Positions 18,681 through 18,682 of a DNA stretch of 18,682 nt are shown one piece after another (position 1 is the stretch's first letter; each line of letters starts with the position of its first letter). Location: positions 1,719,301 through 1,737,982 of the forward strand of contig NW_006766886.1 in NCBI RefSeq assembly GCF_000275845.1, read 5' to 3'. The notes beneath the pieces were generated by a model. It did not search any database and was not told where the DNA came from. It saw nothing but the letters and a program-made list of their open reading frames with translations. Both the position numbers and the translations under genes were made by a program. Source of the DNA: Dichomitus squalens LYAD-421 SS1. Taxonomy: Eukaryota > Basidiomycota > Agaricomycetes > Polyporales > Polyporaceae.

Positions 18681-18682
18681 TT

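Overview
The window looks like fungal nuclear DNA from a mushroom-forming basidiomycete (Agaricomycetes, perhaps Polyporales). The clues are coding regions cut by many 50-100 nt GT..AG introns, with exons as short as 39 nt, a fungal NCS1 permease, a fungus-type divergent kinase, a MYND-finger protein and a DUF5648-like secreted protein. All gene models here were built by eye from splice sites, reading frame and comparison between paralogous copies. No database was searched.

Layout: an eight-exon NCS1 (uracil/uridine/allantoin-type) permease copy on the minus strand (453-2550) carries one frameshift. A non-coding stretch follows, then a broken secreted DUF5648-like gene (4339-4956). Next is a convergent pair: a divergent kinase-fold gene (5569-6661, +) and a small protein of unknown function (7366-7743, -). 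After about 1.6 kb without recognisable genes come a divergent pair, a MYND zinc-finger protein (9342-10916, -) and a short-chain dehydrogenase (11350-12402, +). A second, intact NCS1 permease follows (13084-15172, +). The right end holds a second convergent pair, the small unknown protein (16527-, +) and the kinase (17330-18247, -). It is bordered by an array of alternating CAAGACC/GGTCTTG words and a degenerate tRNA-like sequence.

The main result is that three genes (permease, kinase, small protein) occur twice, and each right copy is inverted relative to its left copy. Exon lengths and intron phases are preserved: NCS1 exons of 296, 278, 432, 81 and 129 nt, and kinase exons of 39 and 246 nt, match exactly between copies. 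The tail-to-tail kinase/small-protein arrangement is kept in both copies, but the permease sits outside the module on the left and inside it on the right. The permease pair has diverged much less than the kinase and small-protein pairs, so one simple duplication does not explain everything.

Several copies carry single-base indels in short homopolymers (left permease, right small protein, DUF5648-like gene). These are either real decay or consensus errors, and this cannot be decided from the sequence. The biochemical roles of the kinase and the small protein are unknown. Their repeated co-duplication is the only hint that they may work together.
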